DNA of 58,629 nucleotides from Hyphomicrobiales bacterium (GCA_900468625.1 UBUL01000035.1:1-58629), one strand, 5' to 3'. Shown: positions 17,123-27,261, numbered from the stretch's first letter. The notes: generated from the letters alone by a model not told the origin. Translations and numbers: made by a program.

Positions 17123-18730
17123 ATGCGTGATCAAGTTTCCTTTTCTGCTGGATTTTTCAACCGGCTCCGGGATGGGCTGGATGCGGATGCACGGGCTGCC
17201 AGCATTCTCGCTCGCGAGGCAATGGCGCTACCACCGAATGCGATCGCTCGCTTATTGAGCGCGTTTTGTTCTTTCGATATTCCGGAAAGACCAGCGCTCA
17301 TCGACAAGGCTTTACCGGCGCCGCATGACCGCTCGACCGAGATTTTTTATCGCGATCGTATTGCGGATCTGCACGCAGTTTCTCTCGCGCCTATGGCCTT
17401 GGCAGATCCCAACCAAGCCCTCGACTTGGCTCCCTAGATCCTCGGGCTCCCTGACAGCGATGCCGACTCGCCTGAGGTTGTTGCAATGCTGCTGGCAATT
17501 TTGAGCCACATGTATTGTCTGACACCGGGTATTCCGGTGGACGCAACTGAACCTCCCCCCGCCAAGTCTGGTGCTGCTAACCTTCTAAACAATCTGGGAC
17601 CTCGCCGTGCGAATGCGACGCGCTCAGCCATATTCGAGATACTTGCCGACAAGCTGGAGCGCGCCAGGCGGGCTGGAAAATTCAATTTCGATGCATCAGC
17701 CGTGGCGGCCGTTGCGGCCAAGCTCGGCGAGCCTAGACTTGCAAAGGTGGCTATTGATTTTTCTGACGCGGGTTACGGAACTCATGTCGGATACAATAGC
17801 GGCCTGTTCAAACTGATCGGTGATATCGCCGAACTACAGCGTTTGCCGTCCATGACGCACCGTTTTCAAAGCAAGATCACCCCCTGTCTGACAATCGCCA
17901 CATTACAGTTGCAGGAGGGGAATTCGCAGGCAGCATTCGAGACAGCCGAAGCTATCCTCCAGGAAGCTCTGGTCGGGGAGAACCTCAACGAGACCGCCAT
18001 CGTCAATGCGGTGCAATCTGTCATTTCCTTGCACTTGCTCGGCGCCGATCAGCGCCGCGCGCTGGCGCTTGCCAGAAGGGCTTCCGAAACGTTGATGACG
18101 CTTGCGAGTCCGCGCGTCTACAGCCTCTCGATTTTGTCTTCTCAGCTCTCCCATGTCGGCGATACACAGGCTGCTGTCGAGCTTTGCCGACGTGGCAACG
18201 ACATCTACGCGTCCTCACCCCCTAACTCCTATCCCGAACACTACTACCTCGCCTACGCCGCGTATTGGGCAGGCCTTGGCGACATGTTCTCCGAACTCAA
18301 AGCCAAGGTTCCGTCTGAGCATCGCGAGATTTTCTGGGTATGGTTTGTAATGCTCGCGACGGATCATCGGAATGCTAGCCCAAACGACAGCGATGTTTTA
18401 GCCGGTGGCGGCGTCGGACTCTGGGACAGGTTGATCGAGCGTGCCATCGTACTGGGTGATCGCGAAAAAGCGATAGCCTTTCTGCCAAAGGCAATTCAGG
18501 CGACGATCAATGGCGCAAATGCAGGATCTCTCCAGACGCTACGCCAACTTGCGGCCTATGCGGTATGCCTAGGCCGTCCAGATACGGCGAAAGACGCCCT
18601 ATATCATGCCGCTCGCGTGGCCACCGTGGTGGGCAAAGGCCACGACGGCATTAAGGCACAGCTTGACGTCCTGATCTGGAAGCGAGCGCTGGCGCGAAAT
18701 GAGCTCACGGCGACTATGCGCCTACCGTAG
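17123..18730 (+). pseudogene. TPR-like hypothetical protein interrupted by an in-frame amber codon
   Basis: Two segments lie in one frame: 17123-17437 and about 17438-18730, separated only by TAG at 17435-17437. The bases after the stop still read as protein (ILGLPDSDADSPEVVAMLLA), so a gene of about 535 codons was probably cut by a point mutation. If the downstream part is used from ATG 17486 it gives 414 residues. That part is rich in Ala/Leu helical pairs typical of tetratricopeptide-like solenoids (for example LARRASETLMTLASP, QAAVELCRRGNDIYASS). No catalytic motif is visible. Confidence 0.5.
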
Positions 18731-19008
18731 TTAGCGAAAAGACTGGGAGGCATGAGATGCCTTTCCTCCTAAGCCACCTAGCTGATTCAGAGTAAGCGCA
18801 GTCCTGGGCCACGGCGGGTGGGATCTGATGCTGCTATTTTGTGGGCTGATGGGCAGCCAGACGCTCTGCCTGTACCAACGCGGCAGTTTTGGTTTTGAAG
18901 GGGTCGACATCATGGTCTTCCGTGTCAGGCAACCATTTCGGAAGGAACCACCAGCCTCCAGGGCGGTAGCTGGAACTGTTTCTCACAGAACCGACATTCT
19001 TGGCGAAG

Positions 19009-19472
19009 CTAGGCAGCTTCTCTTGCCCCTTCGAGATTAGCAAACATATGATCCAGATTGAGGAAACAAACCATCCCGTGGTCGAGAGGGATGATCCCGT
19101 GAGAAAACGCCGGATCGAAGGTCCTGCCGAGATCGGGCACGGGCTGAATCTGGTCGCTGGCAATGGAAAGGATATCGGACACGCGGTCGACGACCAAACC
19201 GATGATGTTGTCGCCAATTTCCGCCACAACGATGGCACTGCGATCGGTATGGGTTGCGCTGCGAACCCCAAGCTTTGCCGCAAGGTCGATCACCGGGATC
19301 ACGGAGCCGCGCAGGTTCATCACCCCAAGAACATCCGGCGGAGCATGGGCAGCGGCGTTGCCGCCGCCCATCCCCGGATCTCCCGGATCGCGGTCGTCCT
19401 GATGCAGAACTGCTGCTCGCCGAGATGGAAGGCGATGATTTCAAGAGTCATGCTGTTGCCTGCAGTTTCCAT
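19009..19472 (-). pseudogene. cheW: CheW chemotaxis coupling protein, frameshifted
   Basis: From ATG 19472 the protein reads METAGNS..IIAFHLGEQQFCIRTTAIREIRGW..TPLP and then leaves the family. One base more in the C run at about 19347-19349 (minus strand GCCC) restores HAPPDVLGVMNLRGSVIPVID and the rest, giving 154 residues, exactly CheW size. CheW links chemoreceptors to the CheA kinase. The start overlaps the stop of the MCP gene (TGATG) and GGAGGAG precedes it, so receptor and coupler form one operon. As read, only the C-terminal two thirds (from about 19371) would be open. Confidence 0.8.
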
Positions 19473-21490
19473 CAAAACTCCTCCCATTCCTTTGTCGCAA
19501 CAGCAGCCGCGCTACGCCCGCCAAATGCGCCAGCGAGTTTCTGCGTTAAGGCACGCGCCGGAGAAGCAACGGGTTTGCTGTCTTGCCGCGCGACACGGGG
19601 CGCAGAGACCTGACCGCCGAGGTTAAAGCGAGCGATCAGCTGAGCCAGATTGACCGCCTCGTCGGCAAGCCGGTTCGTGGCCGCCGTCGATTCCTCCACC
19701 ATTGCTGCGTTCTGCTGCGTCGTTTGATCCATCTGATTGACGGCGGTGCTGACTTCCGACAGGCCTGTCGATTGCTCCTTCGCAGCCGTGGCGATCGAAT
19801 GTACGTGCTCATTGACCTTGACGACATGGCCCTGGATAAGACCAAGGGCCTCGCCGGTCGCGGTCACCAACTTGACGCCAGTGTCGACTTCCTCGCCAGA
19901 CCGGTTGATCAACGCCTTGATGTCCTTGGCGGCAGTCGCCGAACGCTGCGCCAGTTCGCGTACCTCCTGGGCGACGACGGCAAAGCCCTTGCCCGCGTCG
20001 CCAGCACGGGCCGCTTCCACCCCGGCATTGAGCGCCAGAAGGTTCGTCTGGAATGCGATCTCATCGATGACATTGATGATCTGGCCAATCTCGCCCGAAG
20101 CCTGCTCGATCCGCCCCATGGCCGCTACAGCATCCTTGACGACGGCACTCGACCGCTCGGTGCTCCTACGGGCTTCATCGACCATGTGACTGGCCTCCGT
20201 TGCCCGCTCCGTCGAACTTTTGACCGCGACAGTGATCTCTTCGAGCGCCGAAGACGTCTCCTCAAGTGCGGCCGCCTGCTGCTCCGTGCGCTTCGACAGA
20301 TCACCGGAAGCGATGCGCATTTCGTCCGCTCCGCCATTGATCGTGTCGATCGCCGATCGCACCTCGCCGAGGACGGAGCGGAGATTGGCCATGGTCGCGT
20401 TGACGTTATCCTTCAATTCGCCGAAGGCACCCTGGAACTCGCCGTGCATGTTTTCCGTCAGATCACCATCGGCAAGCGCAGAAATGACGCGGCGCGTTTC
20501 GGCGACGCCGCGGTCGACGGAGGTCACAAGTTCGTTGACGCTTGCGGCAAAGCGGTCGAGATCGGCATTGTCGTAACGCTTGGTGATACGCCGGGTGAAG
20601 TCGCCGGCAACCGCGGCAAACACGACTTCGCCGATGCTTGACTGCAGGTCGGCGCTCTTGGCCTGCAATGCCGCTTCCTGCGCGTTCATCTCACGCACCT
20701 TGATGCCGTTCTGCTTGAACACCTCGACCGCACGCGCCATGGCACCGAGTTCATCGCCGCGCGCGGAACCGGGAACATCAACGGCCAGATTGCCGTCAGC
20801 AAGCACCGTCATCGTATCGGTCAGACCTCTCATCGGCCGCACGACTTGCGTGACCGTTACGTAGACGCTCAACAAGAGCGCAAACAATGCGCCAATCCCG
20901 AGAACAACATAGGAGGTGGTGATCGTCGTGTCGGTAACGGCGCTCGCCGCATCGTTCTTTCGTTTCAGCTCAGACTTGGCCCAGTCATAGACTTTGGTGG
21001 CATCACTATCAAACTTTCGGCGAGCGGGCATGAAGCTCTCCTTGCCGAGCTGCAATGCCGTTGCGTTGTCGTTGGCTAGCGCTGCCTTTTCGATCGGCGC
21101 CGCCGCTGCTCGCACCGCGGCGAGATCGGACGCCAGCATCGTAAAGTCATCCTTCCGTCCAGGATAATAGACTGCCCCTTGCTCGATAAGTTTGCCGGCT
21201 TCGTTAAACACTTGAGTCAGCTCTTCGGTGGATTTCTGCATGTCCGAGCCGTCGGTTTCCGCGATCATGCGGTAGAGAACGCGGCCGATGGAATCGGAGG
21301 TTCCTGTAATCTCCGCCAGTTTGAGCGACCCATTCACGTCGTCATCGAGCACAGCGCTGTAAGCGTTGTCTATCGACCGCAATTTTGTCGCCTCGTAGAT
21401 GCCGACGCCGGCCCCAATCGCAACCGTCACGAGCGTCAATATCAGCAACTTTCTACCTATCATTAGAGATTCCAATGTATTGGTAAACAT
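19472..21490 (-). CDS. Methyl-accepting chemotaxis protein with CheR-docking pentapeptide
   Basis: A 672-residue receptor. It has an N-terminal membrane helix (about 13-33), a periplasmic four-helix-bundle-like domain, a second helix near 195-217, a HAMP domain, a second HAMP-like stretch near 300-360, and the signalling hairpin with tip EIAFQTNLLALNAGVEAARAG. The C-terminus ends in EWEEF, matching the NWETF-type pentapeptide that tethers CheR. I chose ATG 21490 because AGAGG lies 10 bases upstream; an upstream TTG would add 11 residues. The ligand is unknown. cheW overlaps its end, but no cheA is in the window. Confidence 0.9.
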   Translation of the reverse strand: MFTNTLESLMIGRKLLILTLVTVAIGAGVGIYEATKLRSIDNAYSAVLDDDVNGSLKLAEITGTSDSIGRVLYRMIAETDGSDMQKSTEELTQVFNEAGKLIEQGAVYYPGRKDDFTMLASDLAAVRAAAAPIEKAALANDNATALQLGKESFMPARRKFDSDATKVYDWAKSELKRKNDAASAVTDTTITTSYVVLGIGALFALLLSVYVTVTQVVRPMRGLTDTMTVLADGNLAVDVPGSARGDELGAMARAVEVFKQNGIKVREMNAQEAALQAKSADLQSSIGEVVFAAVAGDFTRRITKRYDNADLDRFAASVNELVTSVDRGVAETRRVISALADGDLTENMHGEFQGAFGELKDNVNATMANLRSVLGEVRSAIDTINGGADEMRIASGDLSKRTEQQAAALEETSSALEEITVAVKSSTERATEASHMVDEARRSTERSSAVVKDAVAAMGRIEQASGEIGQIINVIDEIAFQTNLLALNAGVEAARAGDAGKGFAVVAQEVRELAQRSATAAKDIKALINRSGEEVDTGVKLVTATGEALGLIQGHVVKVNEHVHSIATAAKEQSTGLSEVSTAVNQMDQTTQQNAAMVEESTAATNRLADEAVNLAQLIARFNLGGQVSAPRVARQDSKPVASPARALTQKLAGAFGGRSAAAVATKEWEEF

Positions 21491-22067
21491 CGACGGGATC
21501 CTCTTTAAGTCAAGAAAACACAATTAGAGTGCGACCTGGTAAAGATTAAACAATCTCTGCGTTAGTTCGCGCCATATATTTCCGATTCAAGTCATTTAAA
21601 TCGTAAGGCCAGGCTATCTGCGCCGTTTGCCGGAATTCTTTCGAGATAATACTTAGTCACGTATAGTTAAATAATCTTTTCGAGATCTCACATGCGTCGT
21701 AAGAGCTGCAGATCGGACAGGGCCGCACTCGAATATCAGTCGAGTCTTTTGTCATCACGTTTCGGGCGGATTGGTCGAACTCATTGGGTAAAGCTATTCG
21801 CTGCGATATAGTATCTCCGTTCACCCCGTATGCGCAAAACATCGCACCGTTCTATCCGGAGAAAGACGAGGGGCGAATAAAGTGGCTTTGATGGGGTGGA
21901 CGCCTCCTCAAAATGGTGGTCAATGTCTCTATTCTGGCACACAGATGCCGTCGGGGGACGTCCACCCCATCAGAGCCCCCCAATTCCGCCCCTTCGTCTT
22001 TGTCACAAAGCCGCATCGGAATGTGCTGTAGTAAAGTTGGTATGATCAACTTTGCCCGAGCGTGACC
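21491..22067. other. Intergenic region with a MITE-like inverted repeat
   Basis: No gene is supported in these 577 bases. The first 200 bases upstream of the MCP are AT-rich and probably hold its promoter. The second half carries the inverted repeat at 21884-21977, followed by a short leader before the histidine phosphatase gene. Confidence 0.4.
21884..21977. repeat. 94-bp element bounded by 19-base inverted repeats
   Basis: GGCTTTGATGGGGTGGACG (21884-21902) is inverted at 21959-21977 with a single mismatch, enclosing 56 bases of unrelated sequence. The size and perfect ends resemble a miniature inverted-repeat transposable element, or two IS ends left after deletion. No target-site duplication was identified by eye. 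Confidence 0.5.
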
Positions 22068-22784
22068 ATGCGAATTCGCCTTCTTTCCAAGCTTCTCATA
22101 GCCGGTCTGATGTCGCTGATGTTCCAAGGGGCGGCCCTGGCGCAGCCGGCGCAGATTGTTATCGCGCGTCATGCCGAGAAACTCGACCCTTACGCGATTT
22201 GCGACATGGGTACCCAGCGCTCCCAGGCGCTGACGGAGCAATATGTCGGCCGCGGCGCGGCGCAACCCCTCTTCGGCATCAAAGGCCCAGACGCGATCCT
22301 CGCGATCGGCCTGCATCCGATTGAGACGAGCACGCCGATAGCGCAGAGTTGGGGGATGCCGGTCGTCGCATACACGGTCCTTCCGGCCAAGGGCGGCAAA
22401 GGCCGCGCGGAAAAGGTCCTCGAAAACCAGCGCACCCAGCAAGCAGCGCATGATGTCCTCACCGAACCACGCTACGACGGCAAGATCGTGCTGATGATCT
22501 GGGAGCATGATCACATTGCCAAGGCCAAGCTCGAACAGGAATTCCCGGGAGAGAAGGTCACTCTGCGTCAACTTCTTCATCTCGATCAGATTGCCGACGT
22601 GCCCGACACATGGCCCGACGCGACCTACGACTACTTCTGGATCATCGATTACGCGCCCGGCAATCCAGTGCCGACAAAGTTTCGCATGGTGCGGCAGGTC
22701 TTTGTTCCACCGTTTGAAACCCTCCCGGCCAATAGTTGGGGCGAGCCAGAGCCGAACCATATAGCTGCGGGCTGCCTCAAATAG
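22068..22784 (+). CDS. Exported histidine phosphatase superfamily protein
   Basis: A 238-residue protein with a signal peptide (LLSKLLIAGLMSLMFQGAALA, cut near ALA-QP). The phosphohistidine motif follows directly: VIARHAEKLD with nucleophile H35 and the expected Arg before it. A later HDHIAKA near residue 150 may supply the second catalytic His. It is likely a periplasmic phosphatase; branching-enzyme and phytase-like members share this fold, so the substrate is open. ATG 22068 is preferred to the GTG six bases upstream. Confidence 0.7.
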   Translation: MRIRLLSKLLIAGLMSLMFQGAALAQPAQIVIARHAEKLDPYAICDMGTQRSQALTEQYVGRGAAQPLFGIKGPDAILAIGLHPIETSTPIAQSWGMPVVAYTVLPAKGGKGRAEKVLENQRTQQAAHDVLTEPRYDGKIVLMIWEHDHIAKAKLEQEFPGEKVTLRQLLHLDQIADVPDTWPDATYDYFWIIDYAPGNPVPTKFRMVRQVFVPPFETLPANSWGEPEPNHIAAGCLK

Positions 22785-23074
22785 CGGTGAGATCCGAGCA
22801 GGACCGGCCCGGCCGGACCGCCATCAACCGCTATGACGAATGCCGAGCACTCCGGCTGGTGCGCATCCGCGCAGGCGGCAGAGAGGACTTCGCAGACGCA
22901 GCTTGATGACACTCCACACCCACTGATTCGACGGCACTGACACTGAGCGGCCGTTGATTTCGTCCATGTGGACCGGGATCTCTTGCGATGCGTCGACGGA
23001 TAAGTCATGAGCATCGGGAGATGCCAGAGCTGAAATCTGGCCACCGTTGAATCTAAGCTGCGAGTTGAAGCTTG

Positions 23075-23665
23075 ATGTTGAGTGCTGTCGGTCTTGCGAT
23101 TGTCCTGTTCGCCTCTACGAATATCGACGACATCTTCGTTCTACTGGGCTTTTTCGCCAATCCGAAGTTTCAGACGCGACAGGTCATTATCGGCCAGTAT
23201 CTCGGCTTTGCCGTCTTGGTCGCCGCCAGTCTCCTGGCATCGCTCGTTTCGCTCGTCTTTAGCCCCGCCCATGTCGGCTTGCTTGGACTACTTCCAATCC
23301 TCATCGGCGGCAAGAAGCTTGTCGAGCTATGCGTAAGCCATGGCGACCCGGAAGATGACTTAGGCAAGCCTGCCCTCGGCAATGTTCTCGCCGTCGCAGG
23401 CGTAACGATCGCAAACGGCGGTGACAATATTGGCATCTACACGCCAGTGTTTGCCACCAGCCCCGCTGCATCTATTGTGGCGACGATCCTGGTGTTTGTC
23501 ATCATGGTGGCGATCTGGATCTTGATATCCCACTTTCTGGTCAATCATCGTGCGCTCGGTGCGCCCATCCGGCGGTTCGGACACATTGCGACACCCATCA
23601 TTCTAATCGTAATCGGGGCGCTCATCCTGTATGAAGCCGGCAGCCTGCCCCATCTCTCATTGTAG
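23075..23665 (+). CDS. CadD-family cadmium resistance transporter-like membrane protein
   Basis: A 196-residue protein with six hydrophobic segments. The N-terminal STNIDDIFVLLGFF motif and the mid-protein GVTIANGGDNIGIYTPVFA motif are the two conserved acidic/Asn signatures of the CadD transporter family (LysE superfamily-like), known for cadmium or quaternary-ammonium export. It stands alone with no metal-responsive regulator beside it. The specificity is not shown by sequence. Confidence 0.82.
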   Translation: MLSAVGLAIVLFASTNIDDIFVLLGFFANPKFQTRQVIIGQYLGFAVLVAASLLASLVSLVFSPAHVGLLGLLPILIGGKKLVELCVSHGDPEDDLGKPALGNVLAVAGVTIANGGDNIGIYTPVFATSPAASIVATILVFVIMVAIWILISHFLVNHRALGAPIRRFGHIATPIILIVIGALILYEAGSLPHLSL

Positions 23666-23740
23666 CCTGCTCACAAAAAGGGTATAACTCAGCCGTCCTG
23701 GCCATCCCTGTGACAAGGCTCTCTTGTTCCCTACTTCCTA

Positions 23741-24874
23741 ATGCACTATATCTTTTCCCCGAAAAGGTATAATGCGAGGCGACCCTTGAAGACCATTGAC
23801 CTTATGTACCAGACCATGCTCGCCGAGCTGGGCCAGCGTTCGCTCGACGCTGCATGGACAGCCGACTTTCCTCCAGAGGGTAGATTTACTCCCGTCACGG
23901 TGAAGGGTCGGCGCTACTGGTATTTCGACATCCCCGATGGGACAGGTGGTAGGACACGTCGCTATGTCGGTCCCGCGGACGATCCGGACATCGCGCAGCG
24001 TGTCGAGGCTCACAAGCGCGACAAGGACGATCTCCGCGCAAGACGTCGCCTGGTCTCGTCCCTGACCCGAGAAGGTGGCATGATCGCGCCCGACCACATG
24101 TCCGGCGACGTCGTCGAAGCTCTGGCGGCCGGCGGCTTATTCCGGCTCCGTGGCGTTCTGATCGGGACCGTCGCTTTCCAAACATACGCGGGCATTCTCG
24201 GCGTTCGGCTACCCATGGCCGCGCTCCTGACCGGCGATGCAGATCTGGCCCAGGACTACGCCATTTCCCATGAGGTCGAAGACAGTCTACCGCCCATTCT
24301 CGATCTGCTGCAGGCGGTCGACCCTTCCTTCCGGGCGGTGCCTCATCGATCGGGCGGAGCCGCCTCCTCCGCATTCGCTACCGAGAGCGGCTATCGCGTT
24401 GAGTTCCTGACCTCGAACAGAGGTAGCGACGACTATATGGATCAGCCCGCGAGGATGCCCGCCCTTGGCGGTGCCAGCGCCGATCCTCTGCGCTTCCTCG
24501 ATTTCTTGATCCGCGATCCGGTCCGCACGCTGCTCCTGCACAAAAGCGGCATTCCGGTTGTTGTCCCGGATCCGTCCCGGTACGCTGTCCATAAGCTCAT
24601 CGTCGCCAGCCGCCGGCACATCGACGGAATGAGCGCGATCAAACGGGATAAGGATATCCGGCAAGCCGAGCTGCTGTTCGAAGCCCTAGCCCTAACGCGC
24701 CGGATGTCTGACCTAGCGCTGGTCTACAATGAGGCATGGGAGCGTGGCTCAGCATGGCAAGACGCCATACGGGCAGGGGCAGCGATGATGACCGATACTG
24801 GCCGTCGGCAGCTCCTCGATACCCTTCAGCTCGGCGCTACCCAAATCCGGGAAGATATCACCACACCGTTCTGA
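23741..24874 (+). CDS. GSU2403-family nucleotidyltransferase-fold protein
   Basis: A 377-residue protein with the family's layout: an N-terminal LMYQTMLAELGQRSLD helix, RRYWYFDIPDGTGG, then FRLRGVLIGTVAFQTYAGILGVRLP leading to the TGDADLAQ acidic motif of the nucleotidyltransferase fold, VEFLTSNRGSD and MPALGGASADPLRFLDFLI. The C-terminal helical half has PSRYAVHKLIVASRR. The biochemical role is unproven; relatives occur in TA-like and mobile loci. ATG 23741 gives full length; ATG 23804 is an alternative. Confidence 0.82.
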   Translation: MHYIFSPKRYNARRPLKTIDLMYQTMLAELGQRSLDAAWTADFPPEGRFTPVTVKGRRYWYFDIPDGTGGRTRRYVGPADDPDIAQRVEAHKRDKDDLRARRRLVSSLTREGGMIAPDHMSGDVVEALAAGGLFRLRGVLIGTVAFQTYAGILGVRLPMAALLTGDADLAQDYAISHEVEDSLPPILDLLQAVDPSFRAVPHRSGGAASSAFATESGYRVEFLTSNRGSDDYMDQPARMPALGGASADPLRFLDFLIRDPVRTLLLHKSGIPVVVPDPSRYAVHKLIVASRRHIDGMSAIKRDKDIRQAELLFEALALTRRMSDLALVYNEAWERGSAWQDAIRAGAAMMTDTGRRQLLDTLQLGATQIREDITTPF

Positions 24875-25415
24875 AGAGCGCCGTCATATCTTTACACAAG
24901 AATGGGGACTGCCTTGGATGTGCCCGTGACCAAGGGATTAGAAGACGCTTAGCGAAGCAAAAGCACAGGAATGGATGGATGCAGTCGGGGCCGACGCTCG
25001 GCTGGAGCCTATCTTGGATGAGGTGGATGCGACCTACACTCGGGGAATTCAAATCATTCCCGGGCCTGAATGGCTCCTGCTGCCATCCGCCTCGTCAATA
25101 GTCTCATCGGAAGCAAAGCTATATCATTCTGTGCAAGGGTCAGGATGAGGTGATCGTCGAACACGCGCTTCGAGATTCAACAAAGCCGATGGGTGTTGCC
25201 GAATACCGGCTCTCTGACGCCCTTCCCGAGCCGTTGCAGACAGAGCTACCGACAGAATCGGAATTTGCACGCGAATTTCCCCTGCGCTTACCTCTTGGCT
25301 CTCGCCATTAACCATCTATTAAGATTTGCGGCGCCGGCCTGGCCGCCCAAATTGACTTTGGGTGCCGCAAAACTTAACGATCCGTTAATATTGTTCCTTA
25401 GGTAAAGGCGACTTT
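24875..25415. other. Region with an orphan reading-frame fragment, no intact gene
   Basis: A plus-strand frame open from 24942 to TGA 25148 reads like protein (TLSEAKAQEWMDAVGADARL, then a Glu/Asp-rich stretch and IIPGPEWLLLPSAS), with ATG possible at 24975. It has no ribosome-binding site, and I do not recognise it. It may be the end of a decayed gene. The remainder up to the protease start at 25416 is AT-rich and holds that gene's promoter, with AAAGG 7 bases before its ATG. Confidence 0.3.
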
Positions 25416-26057
25416 ATGTTTTGCGTAGTCCGGCCAACCAGGATGCTCTCCCTATATAAGAGCATTGTCTCGGCTTTGACCTTTGCCATTGCGCTGCTTT
25501 CGTACGGCGCGAGTGCATCGGCTGCATCAAACCAGTTTATGTCGACAGGATCGATAACCTCACAGCCGATCGGGCATTACGAATTTTGCAAGCGGCGGCC
25601 TGATGAATGCTCGATGCATCCCACTGATTTGCACCCAATCACGATCAACCAAAAGACTTGGGATGAGATCGTGGAAGTCAACACCTCCGTAAATAAATGG
25701 GTCCACCCAATCAGCGATATGGATCACTACGGCGTCGTCCAGTATTGGAATTATCCTGACGACGGCATGGGCAATTGCGAGCACTACGCTCTGGAAAAGC
25801 GAAGGGAACTCATGGAAAAGGGCATGTCGCTTGCCGATTTGCTAATCACGGTTGTCCGCCTGCCGGATGGCGAAGGTCATGCGGTCGTCACCGTGCGCAC
25901 CGACCGCGGCGATTTCATTCTCGACAACCTGACCGACGACGTAAAGAACTGGACGCAGACGCCATATCATTTTCTGAAGCGGCAGGCGACCGATGATACC
26001 GGGCGTTGGGTGGATATCATCCAGAAGCCGATTGTCGTGGCCACTATCGTGAAATAG
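25416..26057 (+). CDS. Bacterial transglutaminase-like cysteine peptidase (BTLCP)
   Basis: A 213-residue exported protein. A signal peptide (about 10-37, ending ASASAA) is followed by the papain/transglutaminase-like fold with C121 in GNCEHYAL, H155 in GEGHAVVTV and D170 in LDNLTD, the complete catalytic triad. Family members such as LapG cleave surface adhesins in response to c-di-GMP signals; others have unknown periplasmic targets. No LapD-like partner or large adhesin lies nearby, so the target is open. ATG 25416 is supported by AAAGG; ATG 25443 is an alternative start. Confidence 0.85.
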   Translation: MFCVVRPTRMLSLYKSIVSALTFAIALLSYGASASAASNQFMSTGSITSQPIGHYEFCKRRPDECSMHPTDLHPITINQKTWDEIVEVNTSVNKWVHPISDMDHYGVVQYWNYPDDGMGNCEHYALEKRRELMEKGMSLADLLITVVRLPDGEGHAVVTVRTDRGDFILDNLTDDVKNWTQTPYHFLKRQATDDTGRWVDIIQKPIVVATIVK

Positions 26058-26466
26058 CGATCCGAGCGTTCCCGGGTGATAAATCACTTCCGAACCGATT
26101 TCCCCAAGCAATATGCCTCAGTCCGCAGAATTATCCGGCACCCGGGCCGCACCCTTTGTCTACGATGGCGCAATAAACGGTAACGTCGCCATCATGGACA
26201 ACTTGCCGATGAAAATTACGCTATCCTCTGTCAAGGTTCGCCTCACTAAGCTTGGGCTCGGCTCCGGCCTATCCAGGGCACTTCCTGAATCCAGACTGCT
26301 CGTCGAGGGGGCTATCCCTCCGCCAGAGTCGTGCAAACCCCGGGGTGTCCGTTTGTGTCGAGATTTCACCCAGATTTGCATTTCATCGCAACCCTGTCTG
26401 GATGTCGAAACCACAAATTCGTCAATGGATTCGCAGCCGCTGATTGGATCAGCCTCAAATGCAAAT
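26058..26466. other. Intergenic region, no supported gene
   Basis: A plus-strand open frame of about 140 codons (from 26113) crosses this stretch, but its composition is unlike a protein with a fold, it lacks a ribosome-binding site and overlaps the convergent hypothetical gene. I treat the region as non-coding. Confidence 0.35.
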
Positions 26467-26847
26467 CTAGATCAAAGCGCGATGAAACTGAACAGTCGAG
26501 CCCTTGAATGTCTCACCAGAATCCATTCTCGCTGACGCTGGAAGGACAATTTCAGCCTTTCCCTGGGCCGGTGGCTTCTTTGGGCCTGAGCCCGAAATCC
26601 TCAAAGCCCTCAAAACACTCGCAAGCATACCGCCGCCTTGCTTGAACTGAAGGTAATCATCATAGGGGATACGGCCTCTCGCATAGGCGGTGAGGACACG
26701 GCGGCAAAACTCTAGCCGGACATTCGCCTCCGACACACCCATGAGCTTCGCAAGCCCTTCCTGCACCTCAGGTCTGATGCCACCGTGGCTGCCTCGATGT
26801 TCCAATTGAGAGCCGATGGGTCGCTCAGCAAATTTTGTCGTATTCAT
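26467..26847 (-). CDS. Hypothetical protein
   Basis: A 126-residue soluble protein. The middle part (GIRPEVQEGLAKLMGVSEANVRLEFCRRVLTAYARGRIPYDDYL) is well-ordered helical sequence, with a Gly-rich linker and basic tail after it. I recognise no family. A small acidic peptide gene lies 190 bases upstream on the same strand. Coding character is good but function is unknown. Confidence 0.5.
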   Translation of the reverse strand: MNTTKFAERPIGSQLEHRGSHGGIRPEVQEGLAKLMGVSEANVRLEFCRRVLTAYARGRIPYDDYLQFKQGGGMLASVLRALRISGSGPKKPPAQGKAEIVLPASARMDSGETFKGSTVQFHRALI

Positions 26848-27033
26848 ATCCGCCCCTGCTTGCCGCCGATTGTGCCTGTGCCGGTATTGTAAGCGCCGCC
26901 ATAGCGATCGCCCCCGAAATTATTTGCCTTTTTCACTGTGCCCGTTTCCCCTTTGATTGGTCTACCGCTCCTGCATGGCCTCGGAGGCGACTTGTGCAAG
27001 CGGCGAGAGCTGCCTGAAGATCCTATACGATCT

Positions 27034-27207
27034 CTAAGATCCGCCCTGGTCTTCCGCTTCTAAGTCGATATCGGCCTCTAGATCGAGCTCCAAATCCATT
27101 TCGTCGCCAAGACCACTAGCATCTGTTGTAGCTGCCGCCTCCGATTGAACTTCCTGCTCGGAGTCACCGCGAAAAACCTCGTAAAGGAATTCGAGTTTCG
27201 CTAGCAT
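27034..27207 (-). CDS. Small acidic peptide, 57 residues
   Basis: A minus-strand frame starts MLAKLEFLYEVFRGDSEQ and ends in a strongly acidic repeat (DEMDLELDLEADIDLEAED). The Leu/Asp/Glu alternation is not random and the codons look used. The ribosome-binding site is weak. It might be a real short gene, an antitoxin-like tail or the end of a lost larger gene. It shares its strand with the hypothetical gene at 26847. Confidence 0.35.
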   Translation of the reverse strand: MLAKLEFLYEVFRGDSEQEVQSEAAATTDASGLGDEMDLELDLEADIDLEAEDQGGS

Positions 27208-27261
27208 TTCGTATCAAGTATCGATAGTTAGCCATCAGACGCCAAACCTTGCTATCTTCGC

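Noticed and set aside
21852..22760. Minus-strand open frame of 302 codons
   Set aside because: Antisense to the exported histidine phosphatase, which has a signal peptide and RHAEK motif.
26113..26535. Plus-strand frame of 140 codons
   Set aside because: No domain, no ribosome-binding site, and it overlaps a better minus-strand gene.
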